DNA of 64,000 bases from Pseudanabaena yagii GIHE-NHR1 (GCF_012863495.1 NZ_JAAVJL010000001.1:1911001-1975000); one strand, 5' to 3'; numbered from the stretch's first letter, positions 36,027 through 47,022 are shown. Notes: generated by a model not told the origin, from the letters alone. Made by a program: numbers and translations.

Positions 36027-39000
36027 ATGACCAGTCTGTTTCTGGAACGTCTTCATAGCAGCGATCGCCCCGTCATTGTCTTTGATGGTGCGATGGGAAC
36101 AAATTTGCAAGTCCAAAACCTTACCGCCAAAGATTTTGGCGGCGCAGAGTATGAGGGTTGCAACGAGTATCTGGTGATGACGAAGCCTGAAGCAGTCGCC
36201 AAAGTACATCGTGACTTTTTAGAGGCAGGAGCCGATGTAATCGAGACGGATACCTTTGGCGGTACGTCGATCGTCTTGAATGAATATAATTTGGGGCATT
36301 TAGCTTACGAACTCAGCAAAAAGGCGACAGAATTAGCCAAGTCCGTTGCTGCTGAATTTTCCACCCCTGAGAAACCTCGTTTTGTGGCAGGCTCGATCGG
36401 TCCAACCACAAAGTTACCGACTCTGCTACATATTGATTTCGATACGATGAAGGAGTCTTTTATCGAGCAGATCGGAGGGCTGTACGATGGCGGCGCAGAT
36501 CTATTAATTGTGGAGACATGTCAGGATGTCCTGCAAATTAAGGTCGCACTCAATGCGATCGCTGAATTTTTCGACAAAAAAACTGCCGAAGGCAAACCCC
36601 GCATTCCCGTCATGGTTTCGGTAACGATGGAAACTACTGGCACAATGCTCGTCGGTTCCGACATTTCCGCCGTTGTGACCATTCTCGAACCCTATCCCAT
36701 CGACATCTTAGGGTTGAACTGCGCCACAGGTCCCGACTTGATGAAAGAGCATATCCAGTATTTGAGCGCCCATTCTCCCTTCGTGGTGTCCTGCGTACCG
36801 AATGCGGGCTTACCTGAAAATGTTGGTGGACAAGCTTTTTATCGCCTTACTCCCGACGATCTCAAAGGACATCTAGCTCACTTTGTCGAAGATTTAGGCG
36901 TGCAGATTATCGGTGGTTGTTGCGGCACAAGACCCGCCCACATCAAAGCTCTAGCCGATGCTGCCAAGACTCTCAAGCCCAAAAAGCGCGAACCCCTAGT
37001 CGTTCCGTCAGCAGCTTCCATTTATAGCTCCCAGCCCTACATTCAAGATAATTCTTTCCTCATTGTCGGAGAAAGATTAAATGCAAGTGGTTCTAAGAAA
37101 ACTCGCGATTTGCTCAATGCTGAGGATTGGGATGGACTAGTCGCGATCGCGCGATCGCAAGTAAAAGAAGGCGCACATATCCTCGATGTGAACGTGGACT
37201 ATGTGGGACGCGATGGCGTGCGCGATATGCATGAACTAGTATCGCGCCTCGTCACTAATGTGACTTTACCTCTGATGCTGGATTCCACCGAATGGGAAAA
37301 GATGGAAGCAGGACTGAAAGTTGCGGGTGGTAAATGTATTCTCAACTCGACTAATTACGAAGATGGGGAGGAACGCTTCTGCAAAGTTGTAAGTCTCGCC
37401 AAGCAATATGGCGCGGGGATCGTCATCGGTACAATTGATGAAGAAGGCATGGCGCGAACTGCTGACAAAAAATTTGCGATCGCTTCCCGTGCCTACAAAC
37501 AGGCGACGGAAGAATTAGGGATGCCCGCCAGTGAGATTTTCTTTGATACGCTGGCTTTACCGATTTCGACAGGGATCGAAGAGGATCGTCAGAATGCTGC
37601 TGCTACCATCGAATCAATCCGCCGCATCAAGGAAGCGATGCCCGAAACCCATGTATTGCTCGGCGTTTCCAATGTTTCCTTTGGTTTAAATCCTGCTTCT
37701 CGGATTGTTCTTAACTCGGTATTCTTGCATGAAGCGATGAAAGTCGGTATGGATTCATCAATTGTTCATGCTAGCAAGATCGTACCGCTAAATCGCATTC
37801 CTGAAAGAGAATTAGAAGTAGCAAGGCAATTAATCTTTGATCAGCGTCAATTTGATGGTGATATCTGCACCTACGATCCCCTTGGCGAATTTACGAAGCT
37901 ATTTGAAGGAGTTTCGGCAAAGCGCGTTAAAGTCGTTGATGATAATCTCACGATTGAGGAGAAACTCAAAAATCATATTATTGACGGCGATCGCATTGGT
38001 TTAGATGACGCACTCACTGAGGCGCTAAAAACCTACGAACCACTGACAATCATCAATCAATTCCTCCTTGATGGCATGAAAGTGGTTGGCGAACTCTTTG
38101 GCTCAGGACAGATGCAACTTCCCTTTGTGCTGCAATCTGCCGAAACCATGAAATCGGCAGTTGCTTTCCTAGAGAAGTTCATGGAAAAAGCCGAAGGTTC
38201 CAATAAAGGCGTATTCCTGATTGCCACCGTGAAAGGTGATGTTCACGATATTGGTAAAAACCTCGTCGATATCATTCTCTCCAACAATGGCTACAAAGTC
38301 GTCAATATCGGCATCAAGCAATCGGTAGAGAACATCATTCAAGCCTATGAAGAATGCAAAGCAGATTGCATTGCCATGAGTGGCTTATTGGTCAAATCCA
38401 CAGCCTTCATGAAGGATAACCTACAGGAATTTAATAACCGTGGCATCACTGTTCCCGTCATTCTCGGCGGCGCAGCACTCACCCCTAAATTTGTCTATAA
38501 CGACTGTCAGAATGTCTATAACGGCAAGGTCATTTATGGGAAAGATGCTTTCTCTGACCTAAACTTCATGGATAAATATATGCCAGCCAAGGCTGAAGGC
38601 AAATGGGAAGATACTAAAGGCTTCTTAGATGAGAATCTTGCCCTTGACGAGGTGCTAGATTCGGCAGAAAGTGCCACCACTGCGGCTGAGGATAAGGCGA
38701 AGAAAGAGGCGGCGCTTGCGGAACGCTATTTAGATACTGGTCGTTCTGATGCAGTTGATATCAACATTCCCCGTCCCACACCTCCCTTCTGGGGAACGAA
38801 GATCTTGCAAGGTACAGATATTCCTATTGAGGAACTATTCTGGAATCTCGATTTGCAAGCACTTTTTGCAGGTCAATGGCAATTTCGCAAGCCCCAAGGT
38901 CAGCCTCGCGAGGAGTATGATCTATTTCTGCAAGAAACCGTTTATCCAATTCTGCATACATGGAAAGAACGGATCATCAATGAGAAGTTACTAGCGCCAA

Positions 39001-39590
39001 CCTCTATCTATGGCTATTTCCCCGTCCTAGCGGAAGGAAATACGGTCTATGTTTACAATCCTCAAGATATCGACAATATCAAGAACGCGAAGCCAATCAA
39101 TTCCTTTGTATTCCCTCGCCAAAAGTCTCAACGCCGTCTCTGCATTGCCGATTTCTTCTCACCCAAGGATTCGGGAATCATTGATGTCTTGCCCTTGCAA
39201 GCGGTCACCGTTGGGCATATTGCCACTGAGTTTGCTCAAGGACTATTCAAGGCGAATCAATATACCGATTACCTCTATTTTCACGGCTTAGCGGTGCAGA
39301 TGGCGGAAGCAGTGGCGGAATGGACACATACACGCATTCGTCATGAACTCGGTTTTGGTAGCGAAGATCCCGATAATATCCGCGATATTCTCGCCCAGCG
39401 CTATCATGGCTCTCGCTATAGTTTTGGCTATCCCGCCTGTCCGAATATGCAGGATCAGTACAAGCTTCTCGATCTGCTCGATGCCAAGCGTGTTGGTTTG
39501 GAAATGGATGAGAGCGAACAACTTTATCCTGAACAGTCAACTACTGCATTGATTGTGCATCATCCTGTGGCTAAGTACTTCAGTGCTTAA
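36027..39590 (+). CDS. metH: Cobalamin-dependent methionine synthase
   Basis: MetH moves a methyl group from methyl-tetrahydrofolate through cobalamin to homocysteine. At 1187 aa it has all four modules: homocysteine binding (1-320) with zinc cysteines in GLNCATGP and [11 protein letters not shown]; pterin binding (about 340-620) with [11 protein letters not shown] and [11 protein letters not shown]; cobalamin binding with [12 protein letters not shown] near residue 740 (the His that ligands cobalt); and the AdoMet activation domain (about 880-1187) with [13 protein letters not shown] and YPACPN. No cobalamin riboswitch was recognised upstream. It looks intact. Confidence 0.97.
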   Translation: MTSLFLERLHSSDRPVIVFDGAMGTNLQVQNLTAKDFGGAEYEGCNEYLVMTKPEAVAKVHRDFLEAGADVIETDTFGGTSIVLNEYNLGHLAYELSKKATELAKSVAAEFSTPEKPRFVAGSIGPTTKLPTLLHIDFDTMKESFIEQIGGLYDGGADLLIVETCQDVLQIKVALNAIAEFFDKKTAEGKPRIPVMVSVTMETTGTMLVGSDISAVVTILEPYPIDILGLNCATGPDLMKEHIQYLSAHSPFVVSCVPNAGLPENVGGQAFYRLTPDDLKGHLAHFVEDLGVQIIGGCCGTRPAHIKALADAAKTLKPKKREPLVVPSAASIYSSQPYIQDNSFLIVGERLNASGSKKTRDLLNAEDWDGLVAIARSQVKEGAHILDVNVDYVGRDGVRDMHELVSRLVTNVTLPLMLDSTEWEKMEAGLKVAGGKCILNSTNYEDGEERFCKVVSLAKQYGAGIVIGTIDEEGMARTADKKFAIASRAYKQATEELGMPASEIFFDTLALPISTGIEEDRQNAAATIESIRRIKEAMPETHVLLGVSNVSFGLNPASRIVLNSVFLHEAMKVGMDSSIVHASKIVPLNRIPERELEVARQLIFDQRQFDGDICTYDPLGEFTKLFEGVSAKRVKVVDDNLTIEEKLKNHIIDGDRIGLDDALTEALKTYEPLTIINQFLLDGMKVVGELFGSGQMQLPFVLQSAETMKSAVAFLEKFMEKAEGSNKGVFLIATVKGDVHDIGKNLVDIILSNNGYKVVNIGIKQSVENIIQAYEECKADCIAMSGLLVKSTAFMKDNLQEFNNRGITVPVILGGAALTPKFVYNDCQNVYNGKVIYGKDAFSDLNFMDKYMPAKAEGKWEDTKGFLDENLALDEVLDSAESATTAAEDKAKKEAALAERYLDTGRSDAVDINIPRPTPPFWGTKILQGTDIPIEELFWNLDLQALFAGQWQFRKPQGQPREEYDLFLQETVYPILHTWKERIINEKLLAPTSIYGYFPVLAEGNTVYVYNPQDIDNIKNAKPINSFVFPRQKSQRRLCIADFFSPKDSGIIDVLPLQAVTVGHIATEFAQGLFKANQYTDYLYFHGLAVQMAEAVAEWTHTRIRHELGFGSEDPDNIRDILAQRYHGSRYSFGYPACPNMQDQYKLLDLLDAKRVGLEMDESEQLYPEQSTTALIVHHPVAKYFSA

Positions 39591-39632
39591 ATCGATTAAA
39601 AGTCATAAGTAGGAAGTCTTAATCATTTGTAG

Positions 39633-39706
39633 AATGCGTTAGTGTAACGTAACGCATCTCTAAATATTTAAAGATGATGGGTTACGCGATCGCTAACCCA
39701 TCCTAC
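39633..39706. repeat. Intergenic palindromic repeats after metH
   Basis: Two neighbouring hairpins: AATGCGTTA...TAACGCAT (39633-39657) and ATGGGTTACGCGATCGCTAACCCAT-like (39676-39700). The second is a common cyanobacterial intergenic repeat form. It may terminate metH. Confidence 0.65.
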
Positions 39707-39737
39707 ATGTAATTACTTATATTCCTAGTAATCAATT

Positions 39738-40808
39738 ATGTTGAAATCCCTCAAAATCGAAAATTTCCGTTGCTTCCAATCCTTTGAGATGCAACAACTT
39801 GGCAGGTTAAATCTCATAGTTGGTACTAACAACAGTGGTAAAACTTCTATCCTAGAAGCCATTCAATTATTAATTGCTTTACCAACAAATCACGCAATAT
39901 TGAGTGATATTACTGTTGATCGTAGTGAATATATCAATGAAAATAGTGATACTCATCTTGCTATTCGCCATCTTTTCTACAATCACAAAATCGATGAAGG
40001 TTTTCAAATTTCGATTACTGGCATAGATAGCTCTGGCAAATCAGAACAAACTCTTCTTAAAGGTCAGAAGAATAGAGATGATGGATCTCCTGAATTGTAT
40101 GTTTTACATTGGGATGATGTAGAAAATAGAGTCCAAAATACAAGCCTATGTCTGCCAATTTCTCAAGATGGAATCATTGTTATTGATTCACAAAGAAAAG
40201 CTAATTGGGAAAAAAGTTTTAGTAGATTACCACCAAAAACTCGCTTTGTAAGTTCATCTTCTTTTTCGTCTGAACAAATGATCGAGCTGTTTGAGCGCAT
40301 AGTGATTACACCAGAAGAAGATCTTGTAATAGATGCATTAAAAATAATTGAGCATCGTATCAAACGAATTGCAAATGTTAGTTCTGGTAAGTATCGGTAT
40401 GAAGGAGCGCATAGTGGATTTATCGTTCAACTTACTGACGAACCCCAACGTATACCAATTGGTAGCATGGGCGATGGAATGTGGCGGATTTTAGGACTTG
40501 CTTTAGCGATCGTAAATGCAAAAGATGGCGTTTTGTTAGTGGATGAAATTGATACGGGTCTGCACTTTACGGTGATGTCTGATATGTGGAAAATGCTCTG
40601 GGAAACTGCAAAGCGCCTTAACGTCCAGATTTTTGCGACTACCCATAGCAATGATTGCTGGCAGAGTTTAGCGGATATTGCTAATGCTGAAAATCCTAGT
40701 GAAGATGGTATTACGATTCATCGAGTTGAGAAAGGGAAAACTCACAGTATTGTCTTTACTGAAGATGAAATTGCGATCGCTGCTGAAGAAGGGATTGAGG
40801 TACGCTAG
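39738..40808 (+). CDS. AAA ATPase of the OLD/SMC-like class, first gene of an AAA-TOPRIM pair
   Basis: A 356-aa ATPase opening with LKSLKIENFRCFQSF, typical of RecF/SMC/OLD-type AAA_15/AAA_21 proteins. It has Walker A GTNNSGKTS near residue 33, an ABC-like signature PIGSMGDGMWRIL, Walker B GVLLVDEIDTGLH and an H-loop TTHSND. Such ATPases usually gate a partner effector. It ends 3 bases before a TOPRIM-like gene, so the two are almost surely co-translated. This arrangement resembles defence modules (OLD split forms, PARIS AriA/AriB, Gabija-like). The defence role is inference. Confidence 0.88.
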   Translation: MLKSLKIENFRCFQSFEMQQLGRLNLIVGTNNSGKTSILEAIQLLIALPTNHAILSDITVDRSEYINENSDTHLAIRHLFYNHKIDEGFQISITGIDSSGKSEQTLLKGQKNRDDGSPELYVLHWDDVENRVQNTSLCLPISQDGIIVIDSQRKANWEKSFSRLPPKTRFVSSSSFSSEQMIELFERIVITPEEDLVIDALKIIEHRIKRIANVSSGKYRYEGAHSGFIVQLTDEPQRIPIGSMGDGMWRILGLALAIVNAKDGVLLVDEIDTGLHFTVMSDMWKMLWETAKRLNVQIFATTHSNDCWQSLADIANAENPSEDGITIHRVEKGKTHSIVFTEDEIAIAAEEGIEVR

Positions 40809-40811
40809 GTC

Positions 40812-41450
40812 ATGATTACAAAAACAAGGCTCTTGCTTGTGGAAGGAGATGACGATAAGCGTGTAATCCCTGAATTAATTGAAAAAAATGGCGTGGCATG
40901 GACTCAAGACGATCCTCTCATTCCTCATATTCATTCATGCGGAGGATATCCCAAATTATTAAATCAGATTAAACCTCGCTTAAAAGAATCTTCTCTGTCT
41001 CAACTTGGAGTAATTATTGATGCAGATGATAACCCTCTTGGTCGTTGGGAAAGCATCAAAAATCGATGTCAAGCAAGTATTCCAAATTTGCCTAATAAAT
41101 TGCCTGAAGATGGCTTAATTTGCAAAGTCACAAAAGAGCTTAAATTTGGAGTTTGGCTGATGCCTGACAATTTTCAACGAGGGATGTTAGAGACTTTTCT
41201 AGCCTATATGATTCCTGCCGACAACGAACCGCTATGGCAATTTGCTCAATTGTCAGTCCAAGAAGCAATAAGCAGGGGCGCGAAACTGACAGAAGTACAA
41301 TATGACAAAGCTAATATTTACACTTGGCTTGCTTGGCAAGATCCCCCAGGTCGGCAATTACATCAAGCGGTCAAAGAAACGGTTCTTGATCCTCAACATC
41401 CTAATGCTCAGAAATTTGTGAAATGGTTTAAGGATTTGTATGGATTGTGA
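40812..41450 (+). CDS. DUF3226-like TOPRIM-fold protein, partner of the AAA ATPase
   Basis: A 212-aa protein. RLLLVEGDDDKRVI gives the conserved TOPRIM Glu and LGVIIDADDNP gives the DxD motif that binds metal. The block GVWLMPDNFQRGMLETFLAY matches the DUF3226 family pattern. In OLD, PARIS and Gabija systems, TOPRIM proteins are nucleases activated by the ATPase. The adjoining AAA gene suggests the same logic. No membrane segment or signal peptide. The ribosome-binding sequence GAGG lies in the end of the upstream gene. Confidence 0.82.
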   Translation: MITKTRLLLVEGDDDKRVIPELIEKNGVAWTQDDPLIPHIHSCGGYPKLLNQIKPRLKESSLSQLGVIIDADDNPLGRWESIKNRCQASIPNLPNKLPEDGLICKVTKELKFGVWLMPDNFQRGMLETFLAYMIPADNEPLWQFAQLSVQEAISRGAKLTEVQYDKANIYTWLAWQDPPGRQLHQAVKETVLDPQHPNAQKFVKWFKDLYGL

Positions 41451-41529
41451 GCGATCGCCTAAATCCTAAAACTACTCCCCGACGACAACATCCTCCCAAT
41501 AAACACCTCAGCACCGAAAACTAGTTCCT

Positions 41530-43122
41530 ATGAGAAATTTGCAAAACCTTCTATTTGCTGCCCTTGGTGGTGTACTCATGGGGCTTACGCCCGATCCCTT
41601 TAGTCAATGGTGGCTAGCATGGATTGCTCTCATTCCTCTCTGGATGCTAGCTCAGAAGCTAAAATTCAAAAGCGCGATCGCAATGGGCGCAGTATGGGGG
41701 TTTTGCTATCACGGCATGGCGTTATTTTGGATTACATCAGTGCATCCGATGGAATGGATGGGCGTACCTTGGTGGACTAGCTTTTGGATTGCGACATTAG
41801 TTTGGTTACTGATTACAGGATGGGGAGCCGTATTATCAGGACTATGGGCAGGCGGAATGTCTTTACTTACGCACAAACTGAATGTTCCAAGTCGGATTAT
41901 TATTGCTTGCGCGATTTTTAGTGGATTAGAAATTGTTTGGAGTTGGGGTCCCCTTTATTGGACAGCATTAGGCTATACCCAGAGTCCCCATGATTTACTG
42001 TTGCTCCAAATTAGCCGACTCTCTGGACAACAGACGATGACTTCTGCAATTGTGGTAATCAATGGATTATTAGCAGAAACCCTATTACATAAACCTTGGC
42101 GCGATCGCCAGCCCCTATGGAACCAACAAAAGCAGTCCATAGTTTTACTAAATTGGGCTAAGCAATGGCGCTATGCGATCGCCGCAATTGTGATGTTATT
42201 AGCAATGTCTGGCTATGGCGCATGGGAAATGCAAAGCGATCGCATGATCAGCACCAACTCTCAAGCAATTAAAGCAGGAATCATTCAAGGTAACTTCCCT
42301 AATGCGCTGACGGTAAAGCCGAAAGGATGGGAAATCGCTGTTAATAATTACACTAAAGGCTATGAGAAACTAGCTCAGTCGGGCGCAGAAATGATCGTCA
42401 CCCCTGAAACAGCGATTTCTTTTCTCTATCCCAATTACGATGCCAGACGCGAACCTTTCGATCAAGTAGTCGAAAAATATCGCGTTCCTGTGTGGTTAGG
42501 AGGCTTTGGCAAAACGCGCAATCCTAATACTGAAGACCCGAATAACTATACGAATAGCCTCTTTCTGATCGATGGTTCCAATAAAATCCTCGGTCAATAT
42601 GACAAGGTGCGGCTCGTTCCTGTTGGGGAATATATTCCCTTTAAACCAATTTTAGGAAGTTTAATCAAGCGTCTATCACCATTACGAGGCGAAGTAGAAG
42701 CAGGTTCCAGCGAGCAACTAGTCGATACACCTTGGGGACGTTTTATCGTTGGCATTTGTTATGAATCTGCTTATCCCGCCACTTTCCGATTTCAAACTGC
42801 CGCAGGTGGTCGCTTAATTCTCTCAGCATCTAATAATGCTCATTTCGCTTCCTATATGTCGGCACAACATCATGCCCAAGATGTGGCAAGAGCGATCGAA
42901 AGCGATCGCTGGGCGGTGAGGGCAACTAATACAGGCTATTCAGGCTTTGTCGATCCCAATGGGCGCACAGTTTGGCTATCGGATGTGAATACCTATGAAA
43001 CCCATTTAGAAACGGTTTATTTGCGCGATACCAAGACTCTATATGTCATGTGGGGTGACTGGTTAACACCTTTGCTTTGCATTACCAGTGTTGCAATCTA
43101 TGCCAAACATCGTTTTGCCTAA
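41530..43122 (+). CDS. lnt: Apolipoprotein N-acyltransferase
   Basis: Lnt adds the third acyl chain to the N-terminal cysteine of lipoproteins at the periplasmic face of the inner membrane. The 530-aa protein has six or so N-terminal membrane helices and a C-terminal nitrilase-like domain with the catalytic triad: Glu in VTPETAI (about 291), Lys in QYDKVRLVPVGEY (about 358) and Cys in GICYES (about 410). The family's PFSQWWLAWIALIPLW opening is clear. It is full length. Confidence 0.94.
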   Translation: MRNLQNLLFAALGGVLMGLTPDPFSQWWLAWIALIPLWMLAQKLKFKSAIAMGAVWGFCYHGMALFWITSVHPMEWMGVPWWTSFWIATLVWLLITGWGAVLSGLWAGGMSLLTHKLNVPSRIIIACAIFSGLEIVWSWGPLYWTALGYTQSPHDLLLLQISRLSGQQTMTSAIVVINGLLAETLLHKPWRDRQPLWNQQKQSIVLLNWAKQWRYAIAAIVMLLAMSGYGAWEMQSDRMISTNSQAIKAGIIQGNFPNALTVKPKGWEIAVNNYTKGYEKLAQSGAEMIVTPETAISFLYPNYDARREPFDQVVEKYRVPVWLGGFGKTRNPNTEDPNNYTNSLFLIDGSNKILGQYDKVRLVPVGEYIPFKPILGSLIKRLSPLRGEVEAGSSEQLVDTPWGRFIVGICYESAYPATFRFQTAAGGRLILSASNNAHFASYMSAQHHAQDVARAIESDRWAVRATNTGYSGFVDPNGRTVWLSDVNTYETHLETVYLRDTKTLYVMWGDWLTPLLCITSVAIYAKHRFA

Positions 43123-43161
43123 ACAAAGAGAGGCGGTGCAATGCGCCGCCTCTCTTTGTTT
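43121..43161 (+). terminator. Intrinsic terminator of lnt
   Basis: AAACAAAGAGAGGCGG and its complement around a short loop, starting at the lnt stop codon; a T-rich segment ends the 3' arm. Confidence 0.85.
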
Positions 43162-43214
43162 GCTTCGCCTGCGTAGCAGAATGCTAAACAATCTGGGTTT
43201 GTAACTATCCTGAG

Positions 43215-44963
43215 CTACTTAGCAAGAAATAACAATACACCGATCGCTAAAAAGATGATTGACCAGACTAGTCCCCAAAAAGCGGGATGACTAGATACTT
43301 TATTGCCATTAGCAGTAGATAGAAGTTCTAAATCCATCCAAGAGGCAACACCACGACGGAACCAACCTTTAGCAGTAGTTTCCATTCCAATCAAACCCTG
43401 TACCCGCTTCATACCAAAAAAGAAATTACCAAAAGGTCCCCAACGAGAAGCATAGAGCAGATACATCATGCCTGATTTGTCCTGTAACTTCAGATCGGAG
43501 CCAAACACATAACCTGCATCGCCACGACCGATCAGATTTCCTTCCAATTGCACAGGTTGACCACGCAGAGGACTAGCATAGGCATCGGACATCAGGGTAA
43601 TTACATCAGTTGCTGGCGCATTCTTGGAACTGGGATACATGACCGATCGCTTAAATATCATCACGACACCTAACAATAGTAATGGAATCGCCACAAATGC
43701 TTTTAAGCCACCAATACTCTTAAATAGAACTGCACCGATCGCTAAACCAAGGATAATCGCAATGAATTCTGCACCATAGAGCAGAACATCTTGATAGAAA
43801 GTTCCATAGAGCCGTTTTTTGTCGAGGCGTTTACCTTCGGCAACCACACGCCCCATATCAAACTCCATATCTAACCCAAGCTGCTCAGCATAGTTACTGA
43901 GAGCACGCACTCGCTTGCCCGTGAGCGGATGGGTCGAGTTTAGCTCCATCCACCAACCCCAAGGATTAAACAAATCCCACAGGAAGAGACGACCAATTTT
44001 TTCTGGAGAAGATGAAATTTGATAAGCCGTACCCGTAGAAGCTGCTGCCTTAGAATCATAGATACCAAGGGCGCGAGTACCCTGCATCAAACGACTTGGC
44101 TCCGTTGCTTTTTCAGTTTCTTGGACAATGCCATAGGCAATTTTCACCAAAGCGCGTGACAAAGCATTGGGATTGCCCGTTTGCTCGGCGGCGAAATGGT
44201 CAGCAAAATATTCTCTAGTGCGCGATAGATAGAGCAGCAAATATGTGCCAACAATATAAAAACCATAGGCAATAAAGGCAGTAATCATAGCGGCATTTTC
44301 TGCCCGTTCATCATTAATTTTTTTGCCAACCTCGCGAATGGTGACATAGAGCAAATAAGTAATTTGCACCAAGGTCGAGGCAACGGTCATCACCGCAAAG
44401 TCCCAATGCACAATATGTCCTAGCTCATGGGCATAGACAGTGGCAGCTTCGTCATCATCAAGATATTTGAATAAACCTGCACTAACCACTAGACGAGCGC
44501 TATTAGGCAAAGCCCCATAGGTAAAAGCAGTCGGATTGTTATCATCAATGATCCCTAAACGTGGCTGGGTAATCTTTTTGAGATTACACACACGTTGAAT
44601 GGTACGGGCTGATTCAGGACTGAGGCGTTCAATTTCTTCGATCTTGACCCAGCGGGTGTGATAGAGCCAACCTTGAGTCAAGTCCATGATCCAAGGCGAT
44701 ACAAAGAAGATGATCGCATTGACTAAAACAGTGACGATTACCGCAACGCCAAATCCAAGGATCGGATTGGGGCTATTGACGATAAAAATTGTTGCCGTGA
44801 CTAGGGAAAATACAATCCCCACAAGTAGGGCGATCGTAATACTAGAGGCAAAGGCAAGATTACCTGCAATTTTAGCTGTGACGAGGCTTGCACCAACTTG
44901 ATCGGCACGCCCCGCCTTATGAGGTAATTCTGAATGGGGAAATTCTGATTCTGGTGTGGACAT
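43215..44963 (-). CDS. M48-family membrane zinc metalloprotease
   Basis: A 582-aa protein of the HtpX/Ste24-like M48 family, involved in membrane protein quality control in characterised members. Two or three N-terminal membrane helices are followed by the zinc motif HELGH (about residue 180) and the downstream metal-binding Glu in REYFADHFAAEQTG. Additional helices lie around 395-430, then a soluble domain and a last C-terminal membrane segment WSIIFLAIGVLLFL. The C-terminal extension beyond the usual 290-300 aa HtpX core is typical of the larger cyanobacterial members. Confidence 0.9.
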   Translation of the reverse strand: MSTPESEFPHSELPHKAGRADQVGASLVTAKIAGNLAFASSITIALLVGIVFSLVTATIFIVNSPNPILGFGVAVIVTVLVNAIIFFVSPWIMDLTQGWLYHTRWVKIEEIERLSPESARTIQRVCNLKKITQPRLGIIDDNNPTAFTYGALPNSARLVVSAGLFKYLDDDEAATVYAHELGHIVHWDFAVMTVASTLVQITYLLYVTIREVGKKINDERAENAAMITAFIAYGFYIVGTYLLLYLSRTREYFADHFAAEQTGNPNALSRALVKIAYGIVQETEKATEPSRLMQGTRALGIYDSKAAASTGTAYQISSSPEKIGRLFLWDLFNPWGWWMELNSTHPLTGKRVRALSNYAEQLGLDMEFDMGRVVAEGKRLDKKRLYGTFYQDVLLYGAEFIAIILGLAIGAVLFKSIGGLKAFVAIPLLLLGVVMIFKRSVMYPSSKNAPATDVITLMSDAYASPLRGQPVQLEGNLIGRGDAGYVFGSDLKLQDKSGMMYLLYASRWGPFGNFFFGMKRVQGLIGMETTAKGWFRRGVASWMDLELLSTANGNKVSSHPAFWGLVWSIIFLAIGVLLFLAK

Positions 44964-45181
44964 ACAATCCTCTCTTCAGTTTATTGAGTCCTAGTTTGAG
45001 TAATTAGTCCCGTGTTGTAATGTTTTTGTTGCTCAATTGCTAAAAAACATCACCATAATTCAACTATAGGTTTCTAGAATTTAAGCTATACAAAACAGTA
45101 CCCAAATTCTAGTTATGAAATTCAATACATTTATGATATAGCGATCGCCAAAATCAAGATATTTAACCAAGATTAAGCCTC

Positions 45182-45224
45182 ACCAAAGATAACTGTGATG
45201 CTTTGCATCACAGTTATCTTTGGT
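45182..45224 (-). terminator. Terminator of the Ser/Thr kinase gene
   Basis: Perfect 20-base arms ACCAAAGATAACTGTGATGC and complement with a TTT loop, directly after the kinase stop codon. TGTGA and TCACA words occur here but at spacing 9, inside the stem, so not a CRP site. Confidence 0.8.
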
Positions 45225-45225
45225 A

Positions 45226-47022
45226 TTAGTCCACCTTAGTTAAGTTGGCAATTTTCCATTTGCCATCCTCAAACTTTAGGTTGCAAATATATCGCCCCCT
45301 TGATGGCTGCGACTGCGATCGATCAATTTTGCCATTGACATAAAGGGTGGGACTTTCAAAAATTTCCACAGTTACATTTGCCTGATCATCTTGAATGCCA
45401 AACGATCCTGCGCGACTTACCTTAAAGTCACCGTAGCGATAAAAAGCATTATTGCTTTGCAGCCAGTCAATCGAACCTTTGCGTTTTTCGTAGGCTTCAC
45501 CTGTAGTCAGTTCCGCTAATAGCTGCCGATCAAAGGGTGGAGCAAACATTTGATTTTTAGCCGCTACTAAATTATTCACAAGATCCACCGCTTCCGACTC
45601 TGATAAAGACGCGATCGCTGTTTTCGTTGGCTTAGTAGTAGGTGTAGCGGTGGGACTAACCGTAGCAGAGGGAGAAGCCTTAGGAGTAGAGGTAGGACTA
45701 GTAGTTTCAGTAGGCGTTGAAGGACTGGCAACAGGTGGAGAATTGGGGCTAGGTGTAACCGTAGGCTTACTAGTTGAGTTATTGGTAACAGGACTCAAGG
45801 TACTAGAGCCATTACGAGTTGCCATCACCGCACCGATCGCGATCGCAGTAGCAAAGGCAGCCACCCAAACCGCAATCCATAAGCCCTTATTACTACCTTT
45901 ATGATCACTAGTTTGATAGGGAGCAGACACCTGTACCGTATGCTGTGGAGGATTTTCGGAGGGAGCAGAATGGAGATTAACGGGAGTAGTGGGTGGTGGT
46001 AATGGTGTGGTCGGAGCAGGTAATGGCTGGACTAAAGGCTGAATTGATGGCATTGGCGATTGGGCGATCGCAGGATTATAGGGCTGCGTCGGCGGAACCT
46101 TAGGTAAAATCTCAGTCCCCAAATCATTACCACTATTGGTACTCACAATCGTGGACTGAATACCATTGGCAGACTGCACTGATTGATGGGTTGGTAAATG
46201 ATGGGAACCCAGATTTGCTAGCACTTTACGAATTTCCGCCGCCGATTCATAGCGATCTTTGTAGTGATAACGAGTCATCTTGGTTAATACACCAACTAGC
46301 CCTGTTTTATTGGGTACAAGATGCTGCCAGATTAATTCCCCCGTTTGATAGTCCTCTTGCAGTTCACGAGGCTGTAAACCAGTGAGTGCCTGAATACCAA
46401 TTACACCGATCGCATATAAATCACTACTAGGGCGCGGCTTGCCTTGGGCTTGCTCACTGGGCATATAACCTAGAGTACCGATCGCTACTGTGGCAACAGT
46501 TTGTCCCTCCTGCGCCATCTGATTTTGCACCTGTTTAATCGCACCAAAATCGATCAGTACCAATTTACCGTCAGATTTACGGCGAATAATATTGTCTGGC
46601 TTCAGATCTCGGTGAATTACCCCTTGAGCATGGGTATATTCCAAAATACTTAATAAATCATCTAATATTTGAATTACTTGGGCTTCACCCATTCGATAGC
46701 CGCGTACTAATTCCAATTCTAGCGATCGCCCCTCGACAAATTCTTCTACTAAGTAAAATTCTCCTGACTGCTCAAAATAGGCAAGTAAGCGCGGAATGCG
46801 ATCGTGATCGCCCAACTTTGCAAGGACTTGCGCCTCACTGGTAAATAAGCGATTGGCTACTTTGAGATATTCGCGATCGTCACTAGCGGGCTTCAGGTGC
46901 TTAACTACACAAAGTGGCTCATTGGGTATGCGCGTATCATGGGCTAAATATGTATGCCCAAAGCCCCCCTCACCTAGTTTGCTAGCAATGCGATAGCGCC
47001 CATCTAGTAATTGACCAATCAT
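45226..47022 (-). CDS. Membrane Ser/Thr protein kinase with ARC6-like (IMS) C-terminal domain
   Basis: A 598-aa Hanks-type kinase. Visible: glycine loop LGEGGFGHTYLA, lysine in VVKHLKP, catalytic loop HRDLKPDNI, metal-binding LIDFGA, and GTLGYMPSEQ. After the kinase domain (about 1-270) comes a Pro-rich linker, one membrane helix (about 380-400), a second Ser/Thr/Pro-rich linker, and a C-terminal domain (about 475-598) that looks like the IMS domain of ARC6/Ftn2 division proteins (SEAVDLVNNLVAAK..., GRYICNLKFEDGKWKI). The IMS part would be outside the cytoplasm and probably senses or binds a partner. Confidence 0.9.
   Translation of the reverse strand: MIGQLLDGRYRIASKLGEGGFGHTYLAHDTRIPNEPLCVVKHLKPASDDREYLKVANRLFTSEAQVLAKLGDHDRIPRLLAYFEQSGEFYLVEEFVEGRSLELELVRGYRMGEAQVIQILDDLLSILEYTHAQGVIHRDLKPDNIIRRKSDGKLVLIDFGAIKQVQNQMAQEGQTVATVAIGTLGYMPSEQAQGKPRPSSDLYAIGVIGIQALTGLQPRELQEDYQTGELIWQHLVPNKTGLVGVLTKMTRYHYKDRYESAAEIRKVLANLGSHHLPTHQSVQSANGIQSTIVSTNSGNDLGTEILPKVPPTQPYNPAIAQSPMPSIQPLVQPLPAPTTPLPPPTTPVNLHSAPSENPPQHTVQVSAPYQTSDHKGSNKGLWIAVWVAAFATAIAIGAVMATRNGSSTLSPVTNNSTSKPTVTPSPNSPPVASPSTPTETTSPTSTPKASPSATVSPTATPTTKPTKTAIASLSESEAVDLVNNLVAAKNQMFAPPFDRQLLAELTTGEAYEKRKGSIDWLQSNNAFYRYGDFKVSRAGSFGIQDDQANVTVEIFESPTLYVNGKIDRSQSQPSRGRYICNLKFEDGKWKIANLTKVD

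Noticed and set aside
45182..45224. CRP site from TGTGA and TCACA words
   Set aside because: Spacing is nine bases and the words lie in a perfect terminator stem after a gene, not in a promoter.
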